Positions 38,255-38,376 of a stretch of DNA of 38,376 nt are shown piece after piece; positions within the stretch are counted from its first letter, which is position 1, and each line of letters begins with the position of its first letter. The position numbers and the translations under genes are program-made. The DNA is from a virus: positions 1 to 38,376 of the IMG/VR virus record IMGVR_UViG_3300048924_000262. One strand, 5' to 3'. The notes beneath the pieces are model-generated. The model ran no database searches. It was not told the DNA's origin and saw only the letters and a list, made by a program, of their open reading frames with translations.

Positions 38255-38376
38255 TATGATTATCAGGCAAAAAAGGTTTTAGCCTCCGACCCGCTGCCGG
38301 TTCCCCAGGCGCTGCAGCTGATTGATCTGCTGGATGAGCATGCCGTTCACGGCCTGATGTACGTGGATAACGCGAT
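38252..38376 (+). pseudogene. ybhA: Host ybhA 3' fragment (runs off the window)
   Basis: Codons from TTG 38252 read YDYQAKKVLASDPLP and continue with the YbhA cap-domain region (ALQLIDLLDEH, HGLMYVDNA) to the window edge. Fused to the fragment ending at 861, the two halves restore an uninterrupted host gene. No start codon or promoter is present for this half, so it is inactive unless the prophage excises. Confidence 0.95.

Overview
The window holds one complete integrated tailed-phage genome (about 37.4 kb, roughly 859-38252) inside an enterobacterial chromosome. The flanks are GC-rich: the 5' part of pgl (6-phosphogluconolactonase, minus strand) and the two halves of ybhA (HAD-family pyridoxal-phosphate phosphatase). 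Gene order and protein similarity suggest an Enterobacter/Klebsiella-type member of the Enterobacteriaceae; the species cannot be fixed from this much flank. The interior is AT-rich and carries a lambda-like siphovirus structural module.

Layout, left to right. (1) 1-873: pgl and the first 71 codons of host ybhA, cut at attL. (2) 1018-3555: phage cargo, namely an intact diverged second ybhA and two membrane-anchored proteins of a repeated local family. (3) 3688-26486: the late region, read almost entirely leftward on the minus strand. From upstream to downstream it contains terminase small and large subunits, a gpW-like joiner, portal, a fused protease-scaffold-capsid protein, head-tail proteins, a decorated tail-tube protein, a large glycoside-hydrolase-like protein, a second plain tail-tube protein, a lambda-type G/GT frameshift pair, tape measure, tail-tip proteins, a J-like tip fibre, spanin candidate, lysozyme (plus strand), GIY-YIG-like nuclease, two small unknowns and holin. 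(4) 26522-28245: plus-strand cargo (PD-(D/E)XK-like protein and two unknown membrane-associated proteins). (5) 28302-29509: an EAL-domain c-di-GMP phosphodiesterase candidate and a small unknown. (6) 29570-31733: three more members of the membrane-anchored family. (7) 31805-32986: a small unknown and a Tlde1-like L,D-transpeptidase effector with an overlapping small membrane protein. (8) 33026-38198: a hairpin-rich non-coding stretch, P-loop helicase-like protein, AP2/HNH-type protein, ribbon-helix-helix-like protein, a 56-aa membrane protein whose ribosome binding site is buried in a long hairpin, and a large serine integrase next to attR. (9) 38252-38376: the rest of host ybhA.

How it fits together. 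The serine integrase recombines attP with a site inside the ybhA coding sequence. This destroys the host gene after codon 71, and the phage supplies its own full-length ybhA just inside attL, so the lysogen probably keeps the activity. No CI/Cro-type repressor, O/P-type replication genes or recombination genes are recognisable, so lysogeny control and replication look unconventional. The tail appears to use two paralogous tube proteins, one carrying fibre-like repeats and translationally coupled to a putative polysaccharide-degrading protein. The cargo (EAL protein, Tlde1-like protein with candidate immunity partner, nuclease-like protein, five membrane-anchored helical proteins) suggests lysogenic conversion and possibly defence or competition. 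The tetranucleotide GTAC is several-fold denser in long-resident phage genes than in the cargo blocks and separates the two classes.
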